Of a DNA stretch of 64,000 nucleotides, positions 9,747 to 20,257 are shown piece by piece. Origin of the DNA: Eustoma russellianum (Eukaryota > Streptophyta > Magnoliopsida > Gentianales > Gentianaceae); the NCBI GenBank assembly GCA_036186865.1, contig AP025067.1:9900831-9964830 (forward strand), read 5' to 3'. Position 1 is the stretch's first letter. The number at the start of each line of letters is the position of its first letter. Made by a program: the position numbers and the translations under genes. Below the pieces are notes generated by a model. That model saw only the letters and a list, made by a program, of their open reading frames with translations. It was not told where the DNA came from and searched no databases.

Positions 9747-11173
9747 ATGGCAGCTGTAATGCCGCCGTCCTCGACATTCCTTTTAGCAATTAAATTTGAT
9801 ATTTCCAGTTTCCAATTCCCGTTTAGACTGAAGTAGGTTGCGATCGCAATGGCGTTTACATCACAACCGATAATTTGCTGGGATTGTTTCCGGGTCTTCT
9901 TCCACAGTCTCAATCTCACCCAAAACAGTCAGTCGACACAAAGGTATTCATTTTATTGCGTTTACAGATGAGGAAGTTGATGCTTTGGCAGTCCCGTATA
10001 AGTTTGCATTGGTAGGCACATTTTGGTACGGTAGGCCACCGTTGAAGGTGATACGTGACGTATTTGATTGGATTGGCTTTCATAATGACATTCGGATAAC
10101 CCTTATTGATCAAAAACACATTCTTTTGAATTTCAAGCATGAGCCAGATTATGTACGCTGCTTTTATCGAAGATCATGGACTATATCTGGTTGCCATATG
10201 CGTGTTACGAAATGGACCGTTGATTTTGATCCCTCATCTGATGTTACAATCGTCCCAGTGTGGGTTGCTCTTCCAGGTTTGCCGATACACTTACAGCAGA
10301 AAGCTGCATTATATGAAATTGTCCGTCCTTTGGGACATCCAATTAAGCTTGATGTTGCCACTGCTGATGGGTTGCGGCCCTCTGTTGCTAGGGTATGTGT
10401 GGAAGTAGATGTATCACAAGAATTACCCCAAAAAATCTATTTGCAGGCAAAGAAGATGATACTACAGCAAGTAATCTATGAAGATTTGCCTCAGTTTTGT
10501 GTCACTTGTCGCAGATTAGGTCACGCCACTGGACACTGCAGTGATCAACCGACACAAAATATTAAAGTCCAGTCCAAGCCCACTACAAGATGGACGCCGA
10601 AAAAAATAACACTCACAGTGGCATGGACAAGGATGTTGATGTGCCCATGCCTACTGTATCGTTGATGACAAGAGCGACTTCGCCAACTATTCAGGAGATT
10701 CAGCCGACACCTGGTATTCTGACAATGGAGGATCATCCATATCCACCCGTCTCAAATATTCAAGATTTAGAGAAATTGCATGAAGACAAAGAAGATGATG
10801 TATTAGCCCAACAAAGCTGCATGATGACCCTGATTATTGTTAGGTTTCAGACTCTGATGTGGGACATACAGATATTTTGTCAGAAGATAGAGAGAGCTCT
10901 ATGTCTTTTATTGCACGAGCGAAAGCGGACTCAGAGGCAATTGGCAAACGCCTTCTATCGCGTCCACCAGTGGTAGATGATGCACTTATTCTTGCCTCAA
11001 TAAATTCAACTTCTGAGGCTGATACTGATGGATTTATACCGGTACAATGCAGGCAGAGACGTAGGACTAGAAAAGAACTTCCACCAAGACCGCCTTCTTC
11101 TATATTGACTTGCAGCGCCACAGAGTTTCATTCTGATCCCTTGCAGCATTCATCTGACCAAATGTCTCAATGA
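9747..11173 (+). pseudogene. LINE ORF1, RNA-binding protein (broken)
   Basis: The first candidate ATG (9747) opens MAAVMPPSSTFLLAIKFD and then hits a TAG after about 30 codons. The main part (about 9960-10600) reads TDEEVDALAVPYKFALVGTF and continues as a DUF4283-like domain, ending in the zinc knuckle CVTCRRLGHATGHC near 10500-10540. The C-terminal tail continues in other frames to a TGA at 11171-11173. In plant L1s this protein binds the element RNA. At least two frameshifts are present. The stop overlaps the ORF2 start as ATGA. Confidence 0.87.
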
Positions 11174-14100
11174 AATCTTTAACGTGGAATGATGGAGGGC
11201 TGCGAACTTCACTCAATAGATTAATCGTGCTGCAGCGAACTCACAGGCTTGATTTACTAATAATAATTGAGCCAAAACAACGAGTCAACAAGCTTCATTC
11301 ATATCGACTTAAGTTAGGTTTTCGGCACACCTTATCTACATGTGATAATAATGTCTGGATTCTATGGCAGGCGAGTACTATACATTTCCACAATATCATA
11401 CATTCTACGCAGGCCTCTTTTTTCGGTTTAAATGGCTACCTCTCCAGCAAGATATGGCGTGGACAATTGTTTATGGAAAATACACAGTTTCTGATCGCAA
11501 AGAATTGTGGGAGACAATATATAATCATTCACAGCAGGTGTCGGACCCATGGTTTATTGGCGGAGATTTTAATACATTCCTAAGACTAGAAGAACATAGA
11601 GGCCGTGCCTCTCCAGCACTTCGTACTTTAGCGGATTTTAATGAATGTGTTCAAGTTTGTCATCTGCATGAACTACCTACAGTGGGTTCGGTGTTTACAT
11701 GGTCACGAGGAAGTGGTATCGATCGAGTTCAACGTCGTTTAGATAGATTACTCAATAATACAGCTTTTGTAAATCTATTTGCCGATATGCAGGTGCAACA
11801 CCTTTCGGGTCTTTCTTCAGATCACAAACCTTTACTCCTCAAGTGTGTCACGACAATGGAAAAGCCTCATATATCTTTTCGCTTTCTGAATGCATGGGTA
11901 AATCATCCAGATTTTTATGATTATGTTGCTGCAACATGGAAGAGTTATCCTACCGCAGGAGGCACGCGTGGGCTGTATAATAAGCTTAACATGCTGGAAA
12001 AAAGATTTACGCAATTGGAACCTACAGGTGTATGGCAATATATTCAGCCGTGCCTCTGAGGTAGAGAAAAAGTTTGTACGGACTGAAGCTATTTATGATG
12101 CGAACCGAACAGCGGAAAATAGGATCGCCTTCTCGTTGGCACAGGCTAACCTATTGCGCTCCACCTCAGAACAAGTAGCGTTTTGGGCACAAAAATCTAG
12201 AATGCAATGGGCAAAAGAGGGTGAATCAAATACGTCATTCTTTCATGCAATTGTCGCAGGTAGACACCATCGCCAACGAATTCATCAGATATCAGATTCT
12301 AATGGAGCTTTGATTTCGAAACAGCAGGCTATGGGAACACTTGTGGCTGACTATTATAAGCATCTATTTACACAGGAAACAACTTACGATATGGAGGATT
12401 TAATGTCCCACATTCCGACGATACTAACTCAGGCGGACAATGATAATCTATGCGACTCCCTACATTAGATGAGACAAAGCAGGCTGTTTGGAGTTTAGCA
12501 GGGCCTGATGGATATAATGGCTTTTTCTTCCGGAAGTGTTGGGATATTTTGCACAATGACGTATTTATAGTGGTGCAGGAATTTTTCTGGGCGTCCCAGC
12601 TCCACAAGCAATGTTATCGTCGATCATAACATTAATCCCCAAGATATCTCAACTACGGACTTTTGCAGACTTTAGGCCAATCTGCCTGTCAAACTTTGTG
12701 AGTAAGTTGATTACACAAATTATGGTTACACGGTTATCGGACTTTTTACCAGCTCTTATTTCGAAGGAATAGATAAGATTTTTAAAGGGACATCACATAA
12801 GTGAACAGGTGCTTATGGAAAATGAGATGGTCCATCATTTGAACAAAGATACATGTGGAGGACGTCATTGTGAAGCTCGATATGGCAAAGGCTTTTGACA
12901 GGGTGAATTGGAATTATATGATACGTTTGCTAATTCAGTTTGGTTTCTCAGAGCGTTTCACAAGAATTATCATGAATACGATGACATACTCTAAGTTATC
13001 TATCTCACTAAATGGCCAATTATACGGATTTTTCTCTCTATCAATAGGAGTCAAGCAAGGTGACCCTTTATCGCCGTTGCTTTTTATACTTTGCTCAGAG
13101 GGATTTAGCAGGGGACTAAATCATTTAGTCCAAACACATTGTGCTACATGGTTTTAATATAGGTCGAATCCAGGTGTGTCGCATTTGGCGTATGCGGATG
13201 ATTTGCTTATTTTTATAAATGGGACTTCTCATAATCTGCGACTTTTTCAGTCTTTTCTGCACTCTTATCAACGAGCTTCTGGACAGTTGGTAAATTATAA
13301 TAAGAGCCAGTTTGTAGTTAGCTCGTGCATCTCTTTACAACGCCATGCAGTCATTGTGAATATATTGGGAATGCACTCTACCTCTCTTCCTCTTAAGTAT
13401 CTCAGGTTATATATATACAGGGGCGTAAATCGTGCACAATATTGTCAGACACTTTTAAATCATTTTGATACTAAATAACAAGGTTGAGCAAGTCAGTTAC
13501 TCTCACCTGGAGGTAAATCGGTGCTTTTGCAGTCAGTTCTCACGTCTCTGACTTTGCACATTATGCCTGCATCTAGACTTCCCAAGAGTGTCATCCGCGC
13601 CATTGAACAACGGATGTCTTCTTTTTTCTGGGGCGAACGATACCATTGGATTGGTCACGAGTATGTCGCCCAACGTCGGAGGGAGGCTTGGGCATCAGGA
13701 ATATGCAGCAACTTCAACAATCTTATGATTGTAAGTTATGGTGGCATTATCACACTGGTGCCTCCCTATGGGCGCACTATATGCGTCAACGATATGGCTC
13801 AAGAGAAGACTTTACACCCCGCCTATTTGACTCCCCAAGTTGGAAGTGTGTATGCTCTATTCATTCTACATGTTTCGCACATGCTAATCTCTTGCCTCAG
13901 CCGCGTTGGATGTCAACGGCACATGGATCCTTTACGTTGCGGCAAGCCTATGAAGATTGTAGAGTTCATTATCCAGTGCTTTTCACGCATAAGTTTATAT
14001 GGTGGAGCCCCATACAAAAATCTGCAAGCATTTTTATGTGGCGATTATTACATGGAGCATTACCCATAGAAGACAATCTCATTCGCTTCTTAACTGCTAG

Positions 14101-15012
14101 TCCAACAATATGCCCATTTTGTAAGTCTTCTTCAGCTTCAGTGGATTATCTTTTTGTCCACTGCAACTATATTAAGTCATTGTGGATTCGTTTAGCATTG
14201 ATTTTCAATGGACCTTTGCCTGCATCTTCAAATATGCAATCAAATATCATGAGATGGTGGTTATCTTCCACCGCGACCACTCTTATTGGGCAATATCGAA
14301 TTGTCATTCCCTCATTTCTCTGTTGTTCTAAATGGAAAGTATATTCAAATTTGATTTTCAGTGATGAAGACTTACCTCATCAAAACATATACACTATGAC
14401 AAGACAATTGTGCTACACTTGGGCAGCTACATTTTCAGGAAAGAAACATGATGTACATTTATCAAAGGTTGTTGATATGGGTTTTTCTCCTCACTTAAAA
14501 ATACCACGGATAAGAATTGTCAAATGGCTACTCCCTCCGTCTGGCAAATTCAAGTTGAATGTGGATGCATCGGCAGGTAAGACTATGGCCATGGCAGGGG
14601 CCATCTTGAGATACTCAAATGGAAGCCTGGTGAGGATGCTATCTTTTACTGTTCATCGATTATCACCATTTCTGGCAGAGCTTCATGCTACTATATACAG
14701 TCTCATATATTTTAGCTTCTCACATAAAAACATTCTAGTTGAGACTGATTGCTTAAATATCCTTCAACCTCCAAGGGATATACTCAACGCGCATGGCGAT
14801 CTGTTTCGAAGCTTACATTTCTTTCTGAGTCTATCAGATAGTACTATGCATCACACTCTGCGAGAGGCAAACATGGTAGCTCATCACTTGATACAGCATT
14901 ATCAGATGAACCCAACCACGACAATTTATACTTCGCCATCTTCTCTACCTCCACCTGCACGAGGGCATCTTCTAACGGATCACACCATTGCATCTATATG
15001 CATTAACGACTA
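11170..15012 (+). pseudogene. LINE ORF2: endonuclease, reverse transcriptase, RNase H (broken)
   Basis: The ATG at 11170 opens MKSLTWNDGGLRTSLNRL, an L1 endonuclease start. After a frameshift near 11370 the endonuclease continues with WFIGGDFNTF, FTWSRGSG and LSSDHKPLLL. RT runs from about 12480: AGPDGYNGFFF, DFRPICLSNF, KLDMAKAFDRVNW, GVKQGDPLSPLLF and the catalytic LAYADDLLIF at about 13180-13210. The zf-RVT region (FMWRLLHGALPIEDN, CPFCK) is near 14030-14170. An RNase H with NVDASAG, AELHA and ETDCLNI spans about 14540-14900. Stops and frame changes occur at least near 12058, 12466, 12770, 13157 and 13475. Confidence 0.92.
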
Positions 15013-15630
15013 GTTTCGATGCATTCAGACACAGGACTACAGCAACATATGATTGCAAAGTTGCCTGTATCTCAGTGGTACAGGCAACGTCGGTATGATG
15101 TTTTCACTTTTTCTCCTTTTATCACAATGTTTTTGGGTTTTCTTAATACTACTTACACATCTCTTTTGATATTTGCGTTAATGAGGCCCAATGGATTCCA
15201 AAATGGCAATACCTGCAGGCATCAAGCACTTCTCTTTCATCACGCCTATATTCTTCTAGAATGCAGGCGGTATCGGTATGGTTTTCTTTCTATTCGCTCA
15301 TACTTTTTTTGCTGCACCTTATTTGAAACTTACATCTCGAATTTGGCAAATTTTGCGGAGATCACCTGGACTGCGTGCGGCTCAAGATCGAAGACAGAAG
15401 TGTGCTCGTCAACTATGATTTTCTTTTTCCACTTTCAAACTGTTTTTCTTACTTTAAATTTTGCTTTGTACTTTTAATGAACATTATGCTTTTCCTTTCG
15501 TCGAATTTTTCTTTTGGGAGAGTCTCCTCTAGATTTTAGATGAATAATATAACAACGATATTCCTCTGCCACAAATGAGGGTTATATTATTAATAAAACA
15601 CTGGACGGTACCGCCCGTCTTTCACAAAAA
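15013..15630 (+). other. 3' UTR of the LINE
   Basis: Non-coding sequence after the RNase H stop, ending in CACTGGACGGTACCGCCCG and a short A run. The 152-codon frame inside it has no recognisable domain and is not called. Confidence 0.6.
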
Positions 15631-15690
15631 ATATATATATATATATACACACATATATACACACACACACACAAATACACACACATATAT
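15631..15690. repeat. TA/CA microsatellite after the LINE
   Basis: A run of TATATATA followed by CACACACA, resembling the tract at 9659-9708. It probably contains the LINE target-site duplication, but the simple repeat hides its ends. Confidence 0.8.
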
Positions 15691-16288
15691 GTAGCATCTT
15701 ATGACAGAATGTTTATTGAAACTAAGTAATTGTTTCGTTAAAGAAAAGATCTGTAATTGCCAATGATGGATATTTAAATAGTGGAACTCTTTTCTGAAAC
15801 TCGTTTAGCTTTTCGTCATTATTATGAATCTCGAAACCTTTATTTGATTTCTTCGTAAACAAGGAATATTTTACAGTTGGGATCTATTCATACTTGGGGA
15901 AATTGCAACTCCAACAGACTTAGGCCGGTTTTTAAATTTTCTTTTCATGGTAAACTGCCAAAATGTCCTTTTCGTTTACCTTAAATTTTTTTTGTTTGAA
16001 AAAAAGCAGCTAAAGGCCTAAGGTACCATTATTTATACCATCATTAAACATGCAAGACATTGACATTGACATTATTTCAAAAAAAAAACATGCAAGACAT
16101 TGACTTTCATGGAAGCGACAAAAGGAGAAATCTGGTCTGAAGAGAGAAATCTGGTCTGACATGAGGGGACGGGGCCTAGACAGCCATTTCACATTATTTT
16201 TTCATCACGATTTCGTTTCCGTTTACTTCAAGTTTTTTAGAGCAGCTTGAGTATCATTATTTATATCACCATTACGGGAACAGATTCA
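15691..16288. other. Spacer with local duplications
   Basis: AT-rich and non-coding. Two related blocks of roughly 60-80 bases occur (about 15960-16040 and 16205-16270), both with TCGTTTAC.., AGCAGCT and CATTATTTATA. Two short tandem copies of ACATGCAAGACATTGAC (about 16048 and 16089) and of GAGAAATCTGGTCTGA (about 16124 and 16144) lie between them. No gene is seen. Confidence 0.5.
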
Positions 16289-16449
16289 GTGACGTGTCCA
16301 AGGGGAGGACGCGTCAGATGCGTCCAATAGGCGTCTGACACGTGTCTTTTTAAAAAAAATTAAACCGAATAAAAATTGATGTAGCGCCACCGCCCACGTG
16401 TCAGATGCTGACTGAGCGAGTCTGACGCGTCCGCCTATGTCAGCGTCAC
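16289..16449. mobile_element. Foldback MITE candidate, 161 bp
   Basis: Two arms of about 55 bases (16289-16345 and 16395-16449) form an imperfect inverted repeat. Both begin GTGACG, share GGACGCGTCAGA, and end CTGACACGTG when read inward. The spacer is short and A-rich. Neighbouring bases show no convincing TSD, so the superfamily is unknown. An alternative is a local hairpin-forming duplication. Confidence 0.5.
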
Positions 16450-17049
16450 CAAAGTTTTACCCCATCATTACTCATTCAGGACAGCGACTTTTGGGAACTG
16501 GACCAAACTAGAGGAATCTGGTTTGTGTTTACCAGGCTGGAGAGGTTCTTCTTGACTTTGTAAAAGTACGGTTCTGCTTGATTAGTCGACTGAATTTGGG
16601 ATAAAAAGTTAAAATGTAACTACTTCATTCAGAATTAGTTGCAGAAAGTATATGTTCAGGAAGTAACAATTTCCAAGCCCTAAGTAGGTGCACACTTCTC
16701 ATGGCAAAAAGATCGGATCTTCATCTAGATTAGAAATGATTCAAAAATATAAAAAAACGTCGCCTAAGTCTTACACAGACGTATTTTGTTATTAGAACTA
16801 ACGTTTCCATAAATCTGTATAAGTTGAACAACCCTGGAGCTATTGTTCCGGGAAAACTCTGAAGTTTTTTCATTTTTTGAAAAATGAAAAAAGGTTTTCA
16901 TGTCATAAGAGTTTAGATCGGTCACGTATAGAGGTCAAGCTTAAGAGTTCATACAACTGGAATTGAAGAAGTTGATAGAGCTATTGCACATATATTGCAT
17001 TTTATGACAGAATGTTACATAGCTATTACACACAAATATTCATGCTTTT
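16450..17049. other. Non-coding spacer
   Basis: No conserved domain, RNA or clear repeat is visible. The end (about 17040 onward) merges into the duplicated exon/promoter segment. Confidence 0.45.
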
Positions 17050-17143
17050 TTCCTCTATATTTTTCTTTCATATGATGCTTAAAGTTTCATTAAATATTTT
17101 GTCCTAGGACGCTAGAAGTTTGAAAAGGGTAAAGAGCAATCAC

Positions 17144-17251
17144 CTTGGTACGAATGTTCCCCGGGAGAGAACGAAGAAGATTCTTGCGCTGCTTGGAATA
17201 TTCATTCTTCAAGGGAGCCTGAGGTGGAGATAGACCACAAGAAGAAGCCAT
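17144..17251 (-). CDS. Possible first coding exon, copy 2 (unknown protein)
   Basis: ATG at 17251 on the minus strand opens 36 codons, MASSCGLSPPQAPLKNEYSK followed by QRKNLLRSLPGNIRTK, up to an AAG/GTGATT donor-like junction. Length and junction are identical to 7592-7699, while about ten residues differ. Keeping the frame despite divergence suggests past protein-level constraint. No downstream exon is recognisable between here and the LINE at 15630. The protein family is unknown. Confidence 0.42.
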
Positions 17252-17451
17252 CATCAAGAACCAAAGGTTAAGGCTTCTTAATTTTGTGGTTTAGTTCAAT
17301 ATCTCTGATCTGATTCGCTAGCAAACTAGATCGGAGGTTTCACCGTCCCGAGTTGAAGCAGATGAGGAAGGAGTTTGAAAGGTGGTTGGCTGTTTAGGGA
17401 AAGGAACGGTTTGAGAGAAAGACACTTTTTTGGAGGCACCGGGTGTATGTA

Positions 17452-17461
17452 TTTATATAAG
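17452..17461 (-). promoter_or_regulatory. TATA box upstream of exon copy 2
   Basis: Minus-strand TTATATAAATACATACACCC, matching the first copy at 8261-8280. It lies about 200 bases upstream of the ATG at 17251. Confidence 0.5.
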
Positions 17462-17641
17462 AAAGATAGGGGAACAAGTACAAAGTTGATTAGAGAAGAT
17501 ATATTTATTGTATATTACCAAATATGAATTCAAGAAAAATCAGTAGAATTTTGTTTGAGGTAGGAGATAATAAAAATGAATGCCTAAAATTCTGAAATCA
17601 CATCAGACTTCAAATTAGTTAAGTATTGAAGTCATTATGTA

Positions 17642-18316
17642 CACATTAAGATCATTTGTATAGCAGGATGGAGGACATAGATAGTGATGTAGCGCACCGA
17701 ATTCAAGCAGGTTGGTGTAGGTGGAGAGCGGTCTTAGAGGTACTATGTGACAAGAATTTTCCAACAAAATTAAAGAGATAATTTTATAGGATGGCAGTAC
17801 GGCCGGTAATGTTATATGGGACAGACTGCTGGTCCATGAAGAGGACACAGTCGCAGCAGATGGAAGTGGCAGAGATGAGGATGCTGAGGTGGATGTGTGG
17901 GCATACATGGCTGACCGGCTCAGCAATGAGGTATTTCAGAAAAGGCTATGGGTGGCTAGTATAGCGGATAAGATAACGGAGGGAAGACTAAAATAGTTTG
18001 GGCATGTCAAGCGGAGACAGACAACGCCGTCCGTCAGAGCAGTTGAAAGCTTCCTTATAGAGGGGAAAAGAAGTAAAGTCAGGCCCAAACTGACTTGGAG
18101 GGACAGATTAGATATGACCTACTATATTTACACCTCTCTGAGGACATGGTCCAGGATAGGAGCTCATGGAGACGGAGGATTAAGGTTCACGAGGTTTAGG
18201 CAGGATGTAGGGGCATCTTGGAGTCTATAAATGGGTTTAGATACTTGCTCAATGTTAGGTTGACTTTGTATTTTTTGGGCTGGTATTTGTCTTGCATTAT
18301 TTGTCATTCATTATGT
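17642..18316 (+). mobile_element. RTE LINE, 5'-truncated, first part
   Basis: The element is flanked by an exact 18-base TSD, TATTGAAGTCATTATGTA (17624-17641 and 28261-28278). Its 3' end lies at 28111-28260, because a SIRE-like copia inserted at 18316/28111. The coding remnant matches the end of plant RTE RT proteins: AHRIQAGWCRW, VRPVMLYGTDCW, and VAEMRMLRWMCGHTW. Several stops interrupt it. Total RTE length without the insertion is about 825 bases, so most of the element was never copied. Confidence 0.88.
17660..18230 (+). pseudogene. RTE reverse transcriptase C-terminal remnant
   Basis: Residues AHRIQAGWCRWRAVLEVLCD, then FYRMAVRPVMLYGTDCWSMK, then MEVAEMRMLRWMCGHTW are typical of the C-terminal region of plant RTE-clade RT. 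Stop codons occur near 17780, 17940 and 17995, and the later part (DMVQDRSSWRRRIKVHE) is still recognisable. The catalytic YxDD palm is missing because of 5' truncation. Confidence 0.85.
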
Positions 18317-19678
18317 TGTTAGGTCCGAAATACACTCTAGGGGATGAATAGAGTGTTTAACACTTTTGCGGAATTTTCTTGTGTGGCTCAACTCAAAAAG
18401 AAATTCAAAATCAGAGTAAGAATGGGAGATGAGAAGCAATAAATGAGTACACCGGATATAGAGTGGTTCGAATCGTAAATGATTCTACTCCACTACCTCT
18501 TTGTTGCGAAAGTAGATTTTCAACAACTACTCTTCTTATTAAAGACAATAAGGACAACCACAGCAACACTTACACTAACACCTTAGGTAAGCAACAACAA
18601 CAGCAACTTCTTGCACACAACACACTTGTGCAACTGCAGCAACTACAGCTCTTAGCAAGAACAACTTCTTGCTACCTCACAACTTCAACAAAGTTCTCTC
18701 AAGAACTTCTCACAGTGAGTTGAAGAAATATAGTAAGGTTCACACTTTCTCACTAGTCTAAGGACAGCAAGAGATCAAATATTTATGGTTCCTCTTGTGC
18801 TTGACTCTCTATCTCTCAATTTACAACAATGAAGAGCAAATAAAAGCTTAACAAGCTTTAAGCAAATTTACAAATATGAGAGAACTATACAACAATGAAT
18901 AATGAAGCTATATGATCTTGAAAGTGTGTGTTTGCCTCATCCAAGCCTCTTTCTTTTATAGATGAAGTTGTCCACATTTTTGAGGCTCTCCACCATGTCT
19001 TCATCTACACAAAATGTCAAGATAACATCCAAATAGTCTTTAGCCAACCTATGGAGTGATTTGATCTTCAATAGCCACCCTAGAGAATCTTAGACATAGA
19101 TAAAATAGTCAAGGAAGCATGTAGTATGTTGGGTTAAAGTCAACTAGAAATTTGAGTGAGATTGGAGAGAGAAAACATCATAAATCTCCCTTGGATTTTG
19201 TTCCAACGTTCAAAAACTATTGAATTCTGGGGACGTCGATCGATCCACGTGCCAGTGCTGAGAGATCGGCGTCCTCCAGAATGACGCCGATCGATCGACG
19301 TCTCCTTGGCTGAAAGATCGATGTCTTTCAGAATGACGTCGATCGATCGACCTCTCCTTGGCTGAGAGATCGATGTCTTCCAGAATGACGTCGATCGATC
19401 GACGTCTCTTGTTGAGAGACTCACATGACGTCGATCGATCGACGTCCCTCTAATTGAGAGATCGACGTAGATTTGAGAGCTTTAAACTTTTACAACCTTC
19501 ACACGGATCTATCCATGTGCCTTCCTGAGGGGCTGATGTATACGTCAATCGATCCATGTGAGAGATTGACGTCTCACAATGTGTTTTTCTCAATTTGCTT
19601 CAAACTCAAAATGTGAAATTCCATTTTAGCCCTTTTAAAACATCTTTTAACATCATCAAAACATTTTATAATCCAACA
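18317..19678 (-). repeat. 3' LTR of SIRE-like element
   Basis: 1,362 bp. In plus-strand reading it starts TGTTAGGTCCGAAATACACT and ends ATTTTATAATCCAACA. It is highly similar to 26738-28105. It contains a CAA/CAG-rich block (about 18590-18670) and an array of TCGATCGATCGA palindromes (about 19231-19582). Confidence 0.93.
19231..19582. repeat. TCGATCGATCGA palindrome array in 3' LTR
   Basis: About five units combine a GACGTCGATCGATCGACGTC-type palindrome with a GAGAGATCGATGTC half-site, spaced roughly 45-55 bases apart. The units vary by substitution (for example CCGATCGATCGA). The same array is in the other LTR and in the unrelated gypsy LTRs at 35187 and 42465. Confidence 0.85.
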
Positions 19679-20257
19679 ATCTCTCCTATTTTGATGATTT
19701 CAAAACAAAGATTTTAAAAGATGTTTTTGCTTCATTTTAACTAATTTGATGTTTCAAAATTGAAAAATCTCAATCTCCCCCTAAGTATATGCATTTTATA
19801 CTTTTCGTAATAATCAATGTGAACATGATTTTACAACTCCAATGAATGCTTCCCTTTTATAATTATGAATCAAAATGCTCTCCCTCAACCAAACATGCAT
19901 CAATTTCTAAACTTTCTTAACTCAAATATGCAACAGTTTCTCAACATGCATCAATTACTCAACACATAACATGAATCACTTTCTCAACATTGCATCAATT
20001 ACCAAACACATAATATGCATCAATTTCTCCCCCTCAACCAAGCATATGTAAATCATCAAGCATCAAGTAATTTAGCTCCATCAAATTAATAAGATCACTA
20101 ACTTTCTCCCCCTTTTTGAAAGCATCAAAAACAATGGCAATATAAAAGCATATTACTGCATTAACCATTAAAAAACCAACCAAGTTTAGCAAAGTACATA
20201 AGCCAAAAAATACTAAACTAGAATGATAAACATGGAAAACATAAGCTAAAAGAAGTG
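19679..20257 (-). other. Polypurine tract and 3' UTR of SIRE-like element
   Basis: Next to the LTR, the element sense reads AAAATAGGAGAGAT, a suitable polypurine tract (19679-19692). The rest is AT-rich, with repeated CAACATGCATCAATTTCT-like runs (about 19885-20040), and is non-coding. Confidence 0.7.

Larger units (their letters stand above)
9709..15630 (+). mobile_element. L1-type LINE, nearly full length but inactive
   Basis: A non-LTR retrotransposon of about 5.9 kb. ORF1 has a DUF4283-like domain and zinc knuckle; ORF2 has an AP-endonuclease, RT, zf-RVT and a plant-type RNase H; a 3' UTR and short A-rich tail follow. Both flanks are TA/CA microsatellite, so the exact TSD cannot be fixed. 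Multiple frameshifts and stops in both ORFs make it inactive. The presence of ORF1 shows that it is not strongly 5'-truncated. Confidence 0.92.
17050..17615 (-). repeat. Duplicated promoter/5'-exon segment, copy 2
   Basis: Matches 7500-8440, minus about 340 bases of the 5' region. It includes the exon frame (17144-17251), the shared TATA box (17452-17461) and the conserved AGAGAAGATATATTTATTGTATAT block upstream of it. The RTE LINE inserted just beyond the duplicated block at 17641/17642. Confidence 0.75.

Noticed and set aside
15019..15477. 152-codon plus-strand frame after LINE ORF2
   Set aside because: It lies in the LINE 3' UTR after the RNase H stop and has no recognisable domain.
17615..17926. 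103-codon minus-strand frame
   Set aside because: It is antisense to the recognisable RTE RT remnant.
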